From Actinomycetes bacterium (GTDB lineage: Bacteria > Actinomycetota > Acidimicrobiia > Acidimicrobiales > Microtrichaceae): a stretch of DNA of 64,000 nucleotides. The stretch lies in assembly GCA_024222295.1 (NCBI GenBank), contig JAAEPF010000032.1, forward strand, positions 27,932-91,931, read 5' to 3'. Made by a program: the position numbers and the translations under genes. The notes below the pieces were generated by a model. That model was given only the letters and a program-made list of their open reading frames with translations, had not been told where the DNA came from and did not search any database. Of the stretch, positions 23,898 to 35,668 are shown in pieces (the stretch's first letter is position 1; the number at the start of each line of letters is the position of its first letter).

Positions 23898-24614
23898 TCA
23901 CCGCCGTCGACGGAACGCCAGGACCGCCAGCACAAGGGCCACGAGAACCAGCAAGACAGCACCTGCGGACAGCGCCAGCACCACCGGCCTCGTCTCGCCG
24001 GCCTCGGCTGCGACCGTGCCCGACGACGGCTCGCCACCGGCGAGATCGAATGTGGAGCTGTCGGAGGTGCCATCGGCCAGCTCCACGCTCACCTCGAGGG
24101 TGCCGGCCCCCGCAGCGGTCGCCCCCTCTGCCGCGAGCTCCTCGGGAGTGCGCCCGAGTGGCAGGCCACCCAACACCGCAGCAAGTGCGTCATCGGAGAA
24201 CTGGGCCGGATCGCCACTCACCGCCACATCCAGCGACACCGACCGGGAGGTCGACCCGAAGGACTCGTGCACCGATGTGTCGGCGTTGCTGAACACGCCC
24301 TCGCCCGCTACCTGGTCGAGCACCGCCGACAGCTCTGCCGAGTCCGCGAAATCCTGCTCCGCGGACACCGTGACCGTTCCGTCGTCGCCGGTGTCAGGGC
24401 CCTGGACGTCCCATCCCGTGGAGTCGAGGTCCGCGACCTGCAGCCCCGACGCGCCACCCACCGCCTCGGCGGCAGCGGGATCGAGCACTGCTGTGACGGT
24501 GACCGTACCCGAACCGTTGTCGGTCACGGCGACCGACACATCGACCGTGGTCTGGCACGCCGAAGCCACAAGCACGGCGACCAGAACTGTTGGCAGAGCG
24601 CGAAGCAGCGCCAC
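23898..24614 (-). CDS. LppM-family lipoprotein (DUF3153) with C-terminal membrane helix
   Basis: The 238-residue protein has a signal peptide ending in lipobox LVASAC (Cys about residue 20). An LppM-type domain follows, with the pattern VDVSVAVTDNGSGTVTVTAV, an amphipathic segment, and GWDVQGPDTGDDGTVTVSAE. A single membrane helix (about 213-233) and a four-Arg end close the protein. LppM of Mycobacterium is a surface lipoprotein linked to phagosome interaction; the general family role is unknown. GTG 24614 is chosen because AGAAGG lies just upstream and the signal peptide is then normal. It starts 17 bases after the clpC stop, so it is probably the last gene of the clpC transcript. Confidence 0.8.
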   Translation of the reverse strand: MALLRALPTVLVAVLVASACQTTVDVSVAVTDNGSGTVTVTAVLDPAAAEAVGGASGLQVADLDSTGWDVQGPDTGDDGTVTVSAEQDFADSAELSAVLDQVAGEGVFSNADTSVHESFGSTSRSVSLDVAVSGDPAQFSDDALAAVLGGLPLGRTPEELAAEGATAAGAGTLEVSVELADGTSDSSTFDLAGGEPSSGTVAAEAGETRPVVLALSAGAVLLVLVALVLAVLAFRRRR

Positions 24615-24631
24615 GGTCCTTCTGCGCTGCG

Positions 24632-27175
<2,544 letters not shown>

Positions 27176-27413
27176 TGCACTGCCTCCAAGAAAGTGTCTT
27201 TCCACTCTAACGCCCGCACGTGACAACTCGTTCCCGCGCAATGGCCCGATCTGTGGGATTTCGTAGCGGCGGGCCCTCACTGGGCCCCGATCGGTGTCCG
27301 GTGGCCGATCGCGGCCCGTTCCGCCACTCGGCCAGATGTCACAGGTAGCGTCGGGGCACCCGGATCCAGCACCGGAAGGCGACCCGTCCCGGCATTCCGG
27401 CCAGGAGGCCACA

Positions 27414-28871
27414 GTGACCGACAGCAGTGAGGCAAATTCCCAGGCCGTGACGCCGGCGGCAGCCGAAGGTCGCGCCGCTCCGAGCGACGAGCAGGAGCAC
27501 TGGTGGACCAAGTGGCTCGTGCTGATCTTCGTGGTGACGCTGCTCGCGGGCATCCTCTTCGGCTACGACCAAGGCGTCATCGCCGGTGCCCTGAATGGCA
27601 TGACAAAGGAGTTCGACCTCAGCTCGACCATGAAGGAGGTAATCACCTCCTGGGTCACGCTCGGGGCCCTGTTCGGTGCTCTCGTGGCCGGCATGCTGGC
27701 CGACCGCCTCGGCCGCCGCACCGCGATACTGCTGGCCGCCGCACTGTTCACCGCCGGCGCGCTGCTTGAATCGCTCGCTCCCGACACTGCCGTGCTCGTC
27801 GTGGGTCGACTGGTGGTCGGCTTCGGCGTCGGTGTGGCCTCCGTTGCGGCACCCCTCTACGCAGCGGAGACCGCGCCCACCCACCTGCGCGGCCGCTTCG
27901 TGTCGTCCTACCAACTCGCGATCACCATCGGCATCTTCGTGGCCTACGTGGTCGACTGGGCGCTGACCAACTCCGACAGCTGGCGGGTGATGCTCGGCGT
28001 GTCGGCAGTTCCGGCAGTCCTGCTGCTCATCGCCGCATGGCCTCTGCGTGACACTCCCCGCTGGTACATGAAGGCTGGGCGTCGTGACGATGCCCGCGAG
28101 GCACTGCTTAGGATCCGCGACGCCGATCAGGTCGAAAATGACCTCGACGGCATCCAGTCCGCCCTCGACAAGGGAGAGGAGGCGAGCTGGAAGGAGGTCT
28201 TCGGCAAGGACCTGCGCAAGCCCCTCTCGATCGCCATCGGCCTCGCCGTGTTCCAGCAGTTCACCGGGATCAACGCGATCATCTACTACGCCAACGAGAT
28301 CTTCGCCGATGCCGGGTTCAACACCCCACAGGAACAGGCGGCTGCCACGACGTGGTCGATCGGCGCCGTCAACGTGGTCGCCACCTTCATCGCAATCGCC
28401 TACATCGACCGTTTCGGCCGCAAGCCCCTGTTGCAGGCGGGCCTCGTCGGCATGGGGCTCAGCCTGACCGTGGTCGGCATTTCGTTCCTGTTCCTCGATG
28501 ACAGCTCCACTCACGCCTCCGACGCCGGAATCGTCACCCTCGTGGCGCTGGTGGTGTTCATCGCAAGCTTCGCCTTCTCGCTGGGTCCGGTCACGTGGAC
28601 GGTTATCAACGAGGTGTTCCCCAATCGGGTGCGCGGCCGGGCGGTATCGGTGGCGACCGCCGTCAACTGGCTCAGCGCCTGGGTGGTCAGCCAGTTCTTC
28701 CTCACACTTGTCGACTTGATAGGTCCATCGGCCACGTTCTGGCTGTTCGCCACGTTCAGCGCCATTGCATTCGTGTGGATATGGCTGCGGGTGCCGGAGA
28801 CGAAGGGCAAGTCGCTCGAGGAGATCGAGGCGATGCTGCTGCCTAGTGAACAGCAGCCCGAAGGCAGCTGA
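27414..28871 (+). CDS. MFS sugar porter family transporter
   Basis: The 485-residue protein has twelve membrane helices and the sugar-porter signatures: [14 protein letters not shown] in helix 1, ADRLGRR and DRFGRK in the two symmetric loops, and [19 protein letters not shown] in helix 7. [13 protein letters not shown] follows the last helix. These features match proton-coupled xylose, arabinose, glucose or myo-inositol importers. A hydrophilic start of about 35 residues precedes helix 1. GTG 27414 is chosen because AGGAGG is five bases upstream; longer in-frame starts are not supported. There is no sugar catabolic gene nearby to narrow the substrate. Confidence 0.9.
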   Translation: MTDSSEANSQAVTPAAAEGRAAPSDEQEHWWTKWLVLIFVVTLLAGILFGYDQGVIAGALNGMTKEFDLSSTMKEVITSWVTLGALFGALVAGMLADRLGRRTAILLAAALFTAGALLESLAPDTAVLVVGRLVVGFGVGVASVAAPLYAAETAPTHLRGRFVSSYQLAITIGIFVAYVVDWALTNSDSWRVMLGVSAVPAVLLLIAAWPLRDTPRWYMKAGRRDDAREALLRIRDADQVENDLDGIQSALDKGEEASWKEVFGKDLRKPLSIAIGLAVFQQFTGINAIIYYANEIFADAGFNTPQEQAAATTWSIGAVNVVATFIAIAYIDRFGRKPLLQAGLVGMGLSLTVVGISFLFLDDSSTHASDAGIVTLVALVVFIASFAFSLGPVTWTVINEVFPNRVRGRAVSVATAVNWLSAWVVSQFFLTLVDLIGPSATFWLFATFSAIAFVWIWLRVPETKGKSLEEIEAMLLPSEQQPEGS

Positions 28872-28932
28872 ACGCTCCGACCGCTCGGCCGGCGGCGCAG
28901 TACCCGAAACTGGTCACCGGTGCCCTGCGGGG

Positions 28933-28938
28933 TAACCT
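28933..28938 (+). promoter_or_regulatory. TAACCT -10 element, leaderless start at 28945
   Basis: TAACCT, six bases (TCGCCA), then the GTG of the polyprenyl synthase gene. Confidence 0.55.
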
Positions 28939-28944
28939 TCGCCA

Positions 28945-29937
28945 GTGGCTGGCCCCAATCCCCTGTCGGTACTGCCGTCAATGGCTCAGGACCTGGCCCG
29001 CGTCGAGTCGGACCTTCTCGACTCGGTCCGCTCCGACGAGGAGTTCCTCACCGAGATCGCCTCACACCTGATCACTGCGGGTGGAAAACGTGTGCGGCCC
29101 GGATTCTGCATCGCCTCGGCAGCCACCACCCGTGAGGCCGACGCACCGGCCTCCGCTGAGTCGGTAACTGGTGGGGTTGCAGTCGAGCTGGTCCACCTCG
29201 GATCGCTGTACCACGACGACGTGATGGACGAAGCAGAGGTTCGCCGCACGGTCGACAGCGTCAACGCACGCTGGGGCAACCTGCGCGCGATCCTCGCCGG
29301 TGACTTCCTGCTGGCCAGGGCTTCGGAGCTCGCAGCCGGACTCGGGGTCGAGGTGGCCGGCCTGCTTGCGGCCACCATCAGCCGGCTGTGCGAAGGCCAG
29401 CTGCTCGAACTGCAGCACGCCCACGACCTCGGTCGCACCGAAGACGCCTACATGCGCTCGATCGAAGGCAAGACCGCATCGCTGCTCGCCGCGGCATGCC
29501 GGATCGGCGCCCTGGTCGACGGAGCACCCGAGAGCCATGTCGAGGCACTCACCGTGTTCGGGCGGTCCTACGGAATGGCATTCCAGCTCGTGGACGACGT
29601 GCTCGATCTGGTCGCCACCGAGGAGCAGCTCGGCAAGCCCGCCGGCCACGACCTCGAAGCGGGCGTCTACACGTTGCCTGTGCTGCACACACTCGCCGGA
29701 TCCGAGGGCGAGGAGCTGCGCGAACTTCTCAGCCCACCGCTGGATGACCCGGCCCGCGCCAAGGCCCTTGACCTCGTACGCAGTGGCGACGGGGTTGCTG
29801 TGACCATCGCAGCCGCTCGATCCCAGGCATCCGACGGCCGCGCTGCGCTAGGCGAACTACCTCCGAGCCCCGGGGTCACCGGCCTCAGGGCAGCCGCCGA
29901 CTACCTGCTCGACAGTGTCGAGGCCGCAGCTGGCTGA
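28945..29937 (+). CDS. Polyprenyl diphosphate synthase family protein
   Basis: The 330-residue prenyltransferase lengthens allylic diphosphates with isopentenyl diphosphate. GGKRVRPGF (IPP binding) is near residue 49. The first Asp-rich motif is YHDDVMDEAEVRR and the second is FQLVDDVLDLVATEEQLGKP with the downstream Lys. The first motif is the DDxxD spacing without insertion, typical of medium/long-chain (menaquinone-side-chain) synthases; exact chain length is not readable. It starts 73 bases after the sugar porter but has its own -10 element. A strong hairpin overlaps its stop codon. Confidence 0.92.
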   Translation: MAGPNPLSVLPSMAQDLARVESDLLDSVRSDEEFLTEIASHLITAGGKRVRPGFCIASAATTREADAPASAESVTGGVAVELVHLGSLYHDDVMDEAEVRRTVDSVNARWGNLRAILAGDFLLARASELAAGLGVEVAGLLAATISRLCEGQLLELQHAHDLGRTEDAYMRSIEGKTASLLAAACRIGALVDGAPESHVEALTVFGRSYGMAFQLVDDVLDLVATEEQLGKPAGHDLEAGVYTLPVLHTLAGSEGEELRELLSPPLDDPARAKALDLVRSGDGVAVTIAAARSQASDGRAALGELPPSPGVTGLRAAADYLLDSVEAAAG

Positions 29938-29948
29938 GCTGCGGCCTC
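29920..29948. terminator. Perfect 12-bp hairpin between convergent genes
   Basis: GAGGCCGCAGCT and AGCTGCGGCCTC enclose a 5-base loop (GGCTG). The hairpin covers the polyprenyl synthase stop codon and ends five bases before the stop of the convergent ABM gene, so it could serve both strands. There is no T-run. Confidence 0.65.
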
Positions 29949-29952
29949 CCGG

Positions 29953-30255
29953 TCACATGAACTTGGTGATTGCGGAAACGTCGTAGCGGTTGATCTCGGT
30001 GCCGGTCACCTTGAGTCCGGCCATCCCGCCGAGGAACTCGATCATGTGTGGCGCCGACATGTGCGCTGTGAGCGCCTCGTCGTTGTCCCACTCCTCATAG
30101 ACACGGAAGACGCCGGGATCCGAGGTGTGCGCCCAGAAGCCATAGGTGACGTTGCCGTCCTCGGCGAGGGTGGCCTCGACAAGCGGACCGAAAAGTGCCA
30201 CTGCCGCGTCGTGGTCGGATGCTTCGACGGTGATGAGTCCTGAGATGACGATCAT
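29953..30255 (-). CDS. Antibiotic biosynthesis monooxygenase (ABM) domain protein
   Basis: The 100-residue single-domain protein follows the dimeric alpha+beta barrel pattern. It starts MIVISGLITVEASDHDA, continues NVTYGFWAHTSDPGVFRVYEEWDNDEALTAHM, and ends with an HMIEF helix. These small cofactor-free enzymes oxidise quinols or act in polyketide tailoring or heme handling. Without an operon partner the substrate is unknown. ATG 30255 follows a -10 hexamer by eight bases and gives the normal family start. It is divergent from another small protein of similar fold at 30331. Confidence 0.8.
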   Translation of the reverse strand: MIVISGLITVEASDHDAAVALFGPLVEATLAEDGNVTYGFWAHTSDPGVFRVYEEWDNDEALTAHMSAPHMIEFLGGMAGLKVTGTEINRYDVSAITKFM

Positions 30256-30263
30256 GGGGCCGA

Positions 30264-30269
30264 ACCATA
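30264..30269 (-). promoter_or_regulatory. TATGGT -10 element, leaderless start at 30255
   Basis: TATGGT, eight bases (TCGGCCCC), then the ATG of the ABM gene. Confidence 0.5.
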
Positions 30270-30330
30270 CCGGTTGGTGAATCCGGGGCCGCAACGGGCA
30301 TCGCGGTGGCACCGGCGCCAGAATGACGAA

Positions 30331-30669
30331 GTGATAGCAGTCATCTCCCACGCATGGACCTCCGACGCCGACAGCGCGGCCGACGGCTACGTGTCAGGCA
30401 TCGAACGTTTCGGGGAGTTCCACGAACGCCAACCCGGTTTCCGGGGACGGGTGCTCGTGCGCAGCCAGAGCGACGACACCCATTTCACCAACATCCGGTT
30501 CTTCGACGACGTGTCCGCCTACGAGGCGATGATCCACGTGCCGGGATACGCGGACCACATCAACGGGCTCGCCGAGCACCTGCGACCCCACGAGGGGGCT
30601 CCCGGCAAGGACTACGCCGACGTGGTGGTGCACGAGTGGCCCGACGACCCCTCGGGGGCTGCATCGTGA
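30331..30669 (+). CDS. Small ABM-like (dimeric alpha+beta barrel) protein
   Basis: The 112-residue protein has the layout MIAVISHAWTSDAD, FHERQPGFRGRVLVRS, THFTNIRFFDDVSAYEAM, which resembles ABM/NIPSNAP-type dimeric barrels: a first strand, a helix, two central strands and an xxFxxxxxYExxI helix. The sequence likeness to the neighbouring ABM gene is weak. GTG 30331 is chosen; CAGAAT, one base off TANNNT, lies six bases upstream. Its stop overlaps the start of the following hydrolase by four bases (GTGA), so the two are coupled and probably act on related substrates. Enzyme activity is not proven by motif. Confidence 0.65.
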   Translation: MIAVISHAWTSDADSAADGYVSGIERFGEFHERQPGFRGRVLVRSQSDDTHFTNIRFFDDVSAYEAMIHVPGYADHINGLAEHLRPHEGAPGKDYADVVVHEWPDDPSGAAS

Positions 30670-31361
30670 GTTACCTGCTGGTGCACGGCGCCTTCCGCGG
30701 CGGCTGGGCATGGGGTGAAGTCCCGCGACTGCTGCGTGAACGGGGCAACGACGTGCTCGCCCCGAGCCTGCTCGGCATGGGAGAGCTGGCACCCCCACCC
30801 AAGGATCGCGGGATCGTCACGCTCGATGACTGGCGCCGCCAGCTGGCTGGGCTCGCCGAGCTGGAGGAGCTGAGCGAGGTCGTGGCCGTCGGTCATTCAC
30901 AGGGAGGGCTGGCGGTGCGCTCGGCAGCGGATGCGCTCGGGGACCGTCTGGCGGCGATCGCCTACCTCGACGCACCAATCGCGCGAGCCGGCCAGAGAGG
31001 GGTCGACCTCTCGGGTCCCAAGGCGCCCGGCCAATTGCCACCGCGTGACATGTGGATCGAGGCCGTGCCACTGGGGCCCGACAGCGGGCTCGACGAGACG
31101 CAGCTGGCATGGGTCAACGAGCGACTCGGGCCGACGCCCGTCGCCCCATCGCTCGACCCGGTCGAGGGGCCCGAGCCGACGGTGCCCACACACGTGGCGT
31201 TCTGCACCGGCACCCCAGAGGGCTTTCCATCGACGGTCACCCGGGCCACGATGGACGTCGCGCAGCAACCGTACGAGCTGTTCGACGCGCCGCACGACGT
31301 CGCGGTGGCGGCGCCTGTTGCCGTCGCCACCTGGTTGGAGCGGATCAGACCGGGTCGGTGA
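30666..31361 (+). CDS. Alpha/beta hydrolase
   Basis: The 231-residue protein of the alpha/beta fold begins MSYLLVHGAFRGGWAWGEVP, with the HGAxRGGWxW oxyanion motif typical of salicylate-esterase/hydroxynitrile-lyase-like members. The nucleophile is in GHSQGG (about residues 77-82) and the catalytic His in DAPHDVAVAAP near the end. The substrate is probably a small ester or lactone. The GTG start overlaps the preceding small ABM-like gene, and the pairing suggests a shared catabolic step, which is inference. It converges on the ABC ATPase gene. Confidence 0.83.
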   Translation: MSYLLVHGAFRGGWAWGEVPRLLRERGNDVLAPSLLGMGELAPPPKDRGIVTLDDWRRQLAGLAELEELSEVVAVGHSQGGLAVRSAADALGDRLAAIAYLDAPIARAGQRGVDLSGPKAPGQLPPRDMWIEAVPLGPDSGLDETQLAWVNERLGPTPVAPSLDPVEGPEPTVPTHVAFCTGTPEGFPSTVTRATMDVAQQPYELFDAPHDVAVAAPVAVATWLERIRPGR

Positions 31362-31378
31362 TCCCGGCCACCGTTCGC

Positions 31379-32446
31379 TCAGCCGGCCGCGTAGGCCGGA
31401 AACGGACCAGCTGCGACCACGACATCGACCGATTCACCCTCGGTCAGCTCCGCAGGTCCTGCGACCTCCGCCCGCACCGACTTGCCACCCACGACCACCT
31501 CGTAGGCCGTGGCCGGCCCGCGGTACTCGACCGCCGACACGACGCCTCCCCCTTCGGGGTCGCGGCGCAGGACGAGTTGCTCAGGCCGCAGCACGACCCG
31601 TACCTGGCCGTCGTGGCTGCCGGCCAGCGCCAGCCGACCCAGCGAGGTGGTCGCCGACGCCCCATCGGCGCGGCCCTCGATGACGTTGACCTCACCGACC
31701 ATCCGGGCGGTCCACTCGTCGACCGGTCGCTCATACACCTCGCGGGGCCGGCCCTGCTGCACGGAGCGGCCGCGGCGCATCACAGCCACTTCGTCGCCGA
31801 GCACGAACGCCTCGTCGCGGTCGTGGGTGACCAACACCGTCGTCACACCCACCTCCGCCAGCAACCGGTGCACATCCGCACGGACGCGACTGCGCAGCGC
31901 TGCGTCCAGGTTGCTGAACGGCTCGTCCAGCAGGAGCACGTCGGGCCGCTGCGCGAGTGCCCTTCCAAGGGCCACACGTTGCTGCTGACCGCCGCTCAGC
32001 TGCGAGGGCATCCGGGCTCCCAGGCCCTCGAGTCCCACCAGTGCGAGCGTGTCACCCACCACACTGCCATCGCGACGCCTGGGAGCCGGTAGTCCGAAAG
32101 CGATGTTTGACGCCACGTCGAGATGGGGGAACAACGCCCAGTCCTGGAACACCATTGCGACACGCCGCTGCTCCGGGACGACATTGGTGCCACCGCCAGT
32201 GAGCAACCGGCCCTCGATGCTCACCGAGCCGGCCGACGGAACCTCCAGGCCGGCGACCACGCGCAGCAGCGTGGTCTTGCCGCAGCCGCTCGGCCCGAGC
32301 AGGGACAACACACAACCGCTGGGCACCTCGGCCGCGAAGCCATCGAGCACCACGTTGCCGCCGAAGGCGAATTCGACTCCCTCGACGAGCAGGCCGGGCT
32401 GGTTGCCGGCGGGCGTCGTGGCGGGCTCAGGCGCCACCGGGCTCAT
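31379..32446 (-). CDS. Orphan ABC transporter ATPase, Fe3+/polyamine importer type
   Basis: The 355-residue cytoplasmic ATPase has Walker A LLGPSGCGKTTLLRVVAG, the Q loop VFQDWALFPHLDV, signature LSGGQQQR, Walker B VLLLDEPFSNLD and the H loop THDRDEAF. A C-terminal TOBE-like domain starts near residue 250 (VRVVLRPEQLVL). This layout is that of FbpC/PotA/MalK-type importers. Neither permease nor binding protein is encoded within the window, so it is an orphan here. Its first 20 bases overlap the end of lysS, making it the last gene of the cofactor operon. The substrate is unknown. Confidence 0.85.
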   Translation of the reverse strand: MSPVAPEPATTPAGNQPGLLVEGVEFAFGGNVVLDGFAAEVPSGCVLSLLGPSGCGKTTLLRVVAGLEVPSAGSVSIEGRLLTGGGTNVVPEQRRVAMVFQDWALFPHLDVASNIAFGLPAPRRRDGSVVGDTLALVGLEGLGARMPSQLSGGQQQRVALGRALAQRPDVLLLDEPFSNLDAALRSRVRADVHRLLAEVGVTTVLVTHDRDEAFVLGDEVAVMRRGRSVQQGRPREVYERPVDEWTARMVGEVNVIEGRADGASATTSLGRLALAGSHDGQVRVVLRPEQLVLRRDPEGGGVVSAVEYRGPATAYEVVVGGKSVRAEVAGPAELTEGESVDVVVAAGPFPAYAAG

Positions 32447-33878
32447 CGGCCTCGGGGCGCAGTGTCGGGAACAACACGACGTCGCGGATCGTGTGCACGT
32501 CGGCGAGCAGCATCACGAGTCGGTCGATTCCGATTCCGAGGCCCACGGTGGGTGGCAGGCCGTAGTCGAGCGCACGCAGGTAGTCGGTGTCGACCGCCAT
32601 CGCCTCGTCGTCGCCGGCATCGCGCAATGCGGCCTGGTCCTCGAAGCGACTGCGCTGCTCCGCGGGATCGGTGAGCTCGGAGAACCCGTTGCAGAGCTCG
32701 CGGCCCACCACGATTGCCTCGAACCGCTCCACCAACGAGGGGTCGTCACGGTGCGCCCGCGAGAGCGGCGACACCTCGGCCGGGTAGTCGGTCACGAAGA
32801 CCGGGTCCCAGAGATCGTGCTCGGTTGTCTTCTCGTAGAGCTCGAGCAGCAGCTTGCCAGGCCCCCACGCATCCTCGTGTGGAACGCCATTGGAGTCACA
32901 CAGCGAGCGCAGCTCCTCGACCGACGTGTGCACCGACACCTCGGTGCCGACGCGCTCGGAGGTGAGCTCGGCCAGCGGGCGGCGCGCCCAGGGCGTGGAG
33001 AGGTCGACCTCGCGGCCGTCGTAGGTCACCGTGGTCGATCCGCAGAGCGTCTGGGCCAGGTGGGCAACCAGCGTCTCGGTCAGCTCCATGTGAACCGAGT
33101 AGTCGCCGTAGGCCTCGTAGCACTCGAGCATCGTGAACTCGGGATTGTGCCGGTTGGAGATGCCCTCGTTGCGGAATACGCGGGCCACTTCGAAGACCTT
33201 CTCGAAGCCGCCGACCACCAGCCGCTTCAGGTACAGCTCAGGAGCGATGCGCAGGTACAGGTCCATGTCGAGCGCGTTGTGGTGGGTGGTGAACGGTGTG
33301 GCCAGGGCGCCGCCCGGTATCGGGTGGAATACCGGGGTCTCCACCTCGAGGTAGCCGCGCTCCTCCATGAACCGCCGCGTCAGCGACAGCAACTCCGAGC
33401 GGAGCCGGAACGTGCGGCGGGCCTCCTCGGTCACCCACAGATCGACGTAGCGCTGGCGGTAGCGCATGTCGACATCGGAGATGCCGTGGAACTTGTCGGG
33501 AAACACCCGGCGGGTGGGGGCGAGCAGTGTCCACTCATCGACGCGCACGGACAACTCGCCGCGACGCGTTGTCATCACCTCACCGCGCACACCGATCCAG
33601 TCACCCAGGTTGAGCTGGCAGAAGTCCTCGAAGTCGGGCGTGGCCTTGGAAGGCGCGAAGAGCTGGATGCGACCACTCGAGTCGGCGAGCGTGCCGAAGG
33701 CCAGCTTGCCCTGAACCCGGCGCAACATCAGCCGACCGGCGATCGATACGACCTCACCCGTCTCGGTGCCGGGTTCGAGCCCGGAGTGCTGCTCCTCGAG
33801 CCCGGCGGCGGTCGCGTCGACCTCGAAGGCGTAGGGCTGTTCGAAGCCGTCAGTGCGTGCGATGTCGGGGTCAGTCAC
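32427..33878 (-). CDS. lysS: Lysyl-tRNA synthetase, class II
   Basis: The 483-residue enzyme charges tRNA-Lys. The N-terminal OB-fold anticodon domain contains VSIAGRLMLRRVQGKLAFG. The class II core has motif 2 EVARVFRNEGISNRHNPEFT and motif 3 GLGIGIDRLVMLL, both intact. Length fits the bacterial form. GTG 33878 overlaps the end of coaX by eight bases and puts the OB fold at the normal distance; an upstream reading inside coaX is not credible. In mycobacteria lysS likewise follows coaX, with lsr2 and clpC next. Here lsr2 is missing and clpC is about 5 kb away. Confidence 0.96.
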   Translation of the reverse strand: MTDPDIARTDGFEQPYAFEVDATAAGLEEQHSGLEPGTETGEVVSIAGRLMLRRVQGKLAFGTLADSSGRIQLFAPSKATPDFEDFCQLNLGDWIGVRGEVMTTRRGELSVRVDEWTLLAPTRRVFPDKFHGISDVDMRYRQRYVDLWVTEEARRTFRLRSELLSLTRRFMEERGYLEVETPVFHPIPGGALATPFTTHHNALDMDLYLRIAPELYLKRLVVGGFEKVFEVARVFRNEGISNRHNPEFTMLECYEAYGDYSVHMELTETLVAHLAQTLCGSTTVTYDGREVDLSTPWARRPLAELTSERVGTEVSVHTSVEELRSLCDSNGVPHEDAWGPGKLLLELYEKTTEHDLWDPVFVTDYPAEVSPLSRAHRDDPSLVERFEAIVVGRELCNGFSELTDPAEQRSRFEDQAALRDAGDDEAMAVDTDYLRALDYGLPPTVGLGIGIDRLVMLLADVHTIRDVVLFPTLRPEADEPGGA

Positions 33879-34656
33879 TGTCCTGGTTCTTCCGCCAGAT
33901 GAGCCGCAGGCCGTGCAGCGTGAGCCATGGCTCCTCGTACTCGATGCACTCGGTGACCGGTGCAATGAGGCTCGCCAGCCCGCCGGTGCTCACGACTGTC
34001 GCCTCGCCGAGAGTGGCCTCGATGCGCCGGCACATCCCGTCGACCATCGACGAGTAGCCGTAGACCGCGCCCGACTGCACCGACTCCACGGTGGTCTTGC
34101 CGATCACGCTGCGCGGCTCGGTGAGCTCGACCTGGCGAAGGGCGGCGGCCCGTCCGAACAGCGCATCCATCGAGATCTCGATGCCGGGGAAGATCGCGCC
34201 GCCCAGGTACTCGCCCTTGTCGGAGATGACGTCGAAGGTGGTGGCAGTGCCGAAGTCCACCACGATCGTCGGACCGCCGTAGAGATCGTGCGCTCCGACC
34301 GCGTTGGCGATGCGGTCGGCACCGACCTCCTTGGGGTTGTCGTAGAGCACCGGCATCCCGGTTCGCACACCCGCACCCAGCACCACCGGTTCGATGTCGA
34401 GGTATCGCTCACAGACCCTGCGGAGTTCGAAGGTGACCGTCGGGACTCCGGACGACACCGCCATACCTGCCACATCGGAGGTGAGGTCGAGGCCCTTCGT
34501 GGCCAGCAACTCCCGCAGCATCAACGCCAGCTCGTCGCTGGTGCGCTCGGTGTGGGTGGCGAGGCGCCAGTGGTCGAGCAGCTCGTGGCTGCGGTCACCG
34601 GAGTCGTAGAGCCCGATGACCGTCTGTGTGTTGCCGACGTCTATGACGAGCAGCAA
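33871..34656 (-). CDS. coaX: Type III pantothenate kinase
   Basis: The 261-residue enzyme starts coenzyme A synthesis by phosphorylating pantothenate. The ATP-binding N-terminus is VIDVGNTQTVIGL. VGADRIANAVGA and IVVDFGTATTFDVI carry the conserved Asp residues, and the GGLASLI loop is near the C-terminus. The start is an unusual TTG at 34656, chosen because GAGGGAG lies just upstream and the DVGNT motif is then at residue 6, as in the family. It follows nadC after a 133-base gap in which I see no gene. Confidence 0.93.
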   Translation of the reverse strand: MLLVIDVGNTQTVIGLYDSGDRSHELLDHWRLATHTERTSDELALMLRELLATKGLDLTSDVAGMAVSSGVPTVTFELRRVCERYLDIEPVVLGAGVRTGMPVLYDNPKEVGADRIANAVGAHDLYGGPTIVVDFGTATTFDVISDKGEYLGGAIFPGIEISMDALFGRAAALRQVELTEPRSVIGKTTVESVQSGAVYGYSSMVDGMCRRIEATLGEATVVSTGGLASLIAPVTECIEYEEPWLTLHGLRLIWRKNQDSD

Positions 34657-34789
34657 TTCGGCTCCCTCGTTGGGTGGTGGCTGGATCGTACGGCGCCCGA
34701 TGGCTCCGAGTGCTCCAAGCATGGCCCCGCAGGCCACGCCGCGCCCACTTCGTTGCCGGCGCCGCAGGGGCCGCCGGACCTGCGCCGAC

Positions 34790-35668
34790 TCAGCCCAGGT
34801 CGAGGCCTATGTCGAGCACCGGTGCCGAGTTGGTGATAGCACCGACCGAGATCTGGTCGACTCCCGTCGCCGAGTAGGCGCCGACGGTGTCGAGCGTCAC
34901 CCCGCCCGACACCTCGAGCAACGTGCGTCGGACCGCTCCGGTCTGGATCCGGGCAGCCTCCTCGACGCAACTGCGCACCGTCTGCGGCGACATGTTGTCG
35001 AGCAGCACCGCGTCGGCACCACATGTGATTGCTTCTCTGCACTGCTCGAGGGTGTCGCACTCCACGTGCACCGTCCTGCCGGGCCAGCGGTCCCTCGCGA
35101 CGTCGATGGCCTCTGCGATTCCGATCCCGCCGAGGTGGTTGTCCTTGATGAGCATCCAGTCCGACAGGTTGCCGCGGTGGTTGCGGCCGCCCCCGGCGCG
35201 AACGGCCGCCTTGGCCAGGCTGCGCAGGCCGGGGATCGTCTTGCGGGTATCCCAGATCCGCGCCGACCCGCCGGCGGCGGCCGCCTCCACGTACGTGGCC
35301 GTGAGGGTTGCGATGCCGCTGAGGAGACCCAGGAAGTTGAGCGCCGTGCGTTCGGCGGTGACGATCGAGGGGAGCAGACCCGTCACCTCACCGAACGGCT
35401 CCCCCGCCGCCAGGGCTGCGCCCTCGGACGCCATCCACCGCAGATCGACCGCGGGATCGATCGCCAGGAATGCTTCTTGCGCACACCGCGTACCAGCCAG
35501 GCGCCCATCGGAGCGCGGCACGAATCGGGCTGTGGCAGTGCGGTCGTCCAGCACGCCTGCTGTCAGGTCACCGAGCGGAAGGAGGTCCTCCTCGATGGCC
35601 CGGCGCACCGCGTCACGCACTGCGGGCGCGGGCGGATGCAGCCAGCGGTCACCGGACTCGCGACTCAC
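34790..35668 (-). CDS. nadC: Nicotinate-nucleotide pyrophosphorylase (carboxylating)
   Basis: The 292-residue enzyme turns quinolinate and PRPP into nicotinate mononucleotide in de novo NAD synthesis. Key segments are IEEDLLPLGDLT at the N-terminus, WDTRKTIPGLR (quinolinate-binding Arg/Lys), GGGRNHRGNLSDWMLIKDNH, and LLEVSGGVTLDTV and GVDQISVGAITNSAP in the barrel. All catalytic Arg, Lys and His residues appear present. The GTG start overlaps the stop of the preceding small acidic gene by four bases. nadA is not in the window, although nadB is. Confidence 0.95.
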   Translation of the reverse strand: MSRESGDRWLHPPAPAVRDAVRRAIEEDLLPLGDLTAGVLDDRTATARFVPRSDGRLAGTRCAQEAFLAIDPAVDLRWMASEGAALAAGEPFGEVTGLLPSIVTAERTALNFLGLLSGIATLTATYVEAAAAGGSARIWDTRKTIPGLRSLAKAAVRAGGGRNHRGNLSDWMLIKDNHLGGIGIAEAIDVARDRWPGRTVHVECDTLEQCREAITCGADAVLLDNMSPQTVRSCVEEAARIQTGAVRRTLLEVSGGVTLDTVGAYSATGVDQISVGAITNSAPVLDIGLDLG

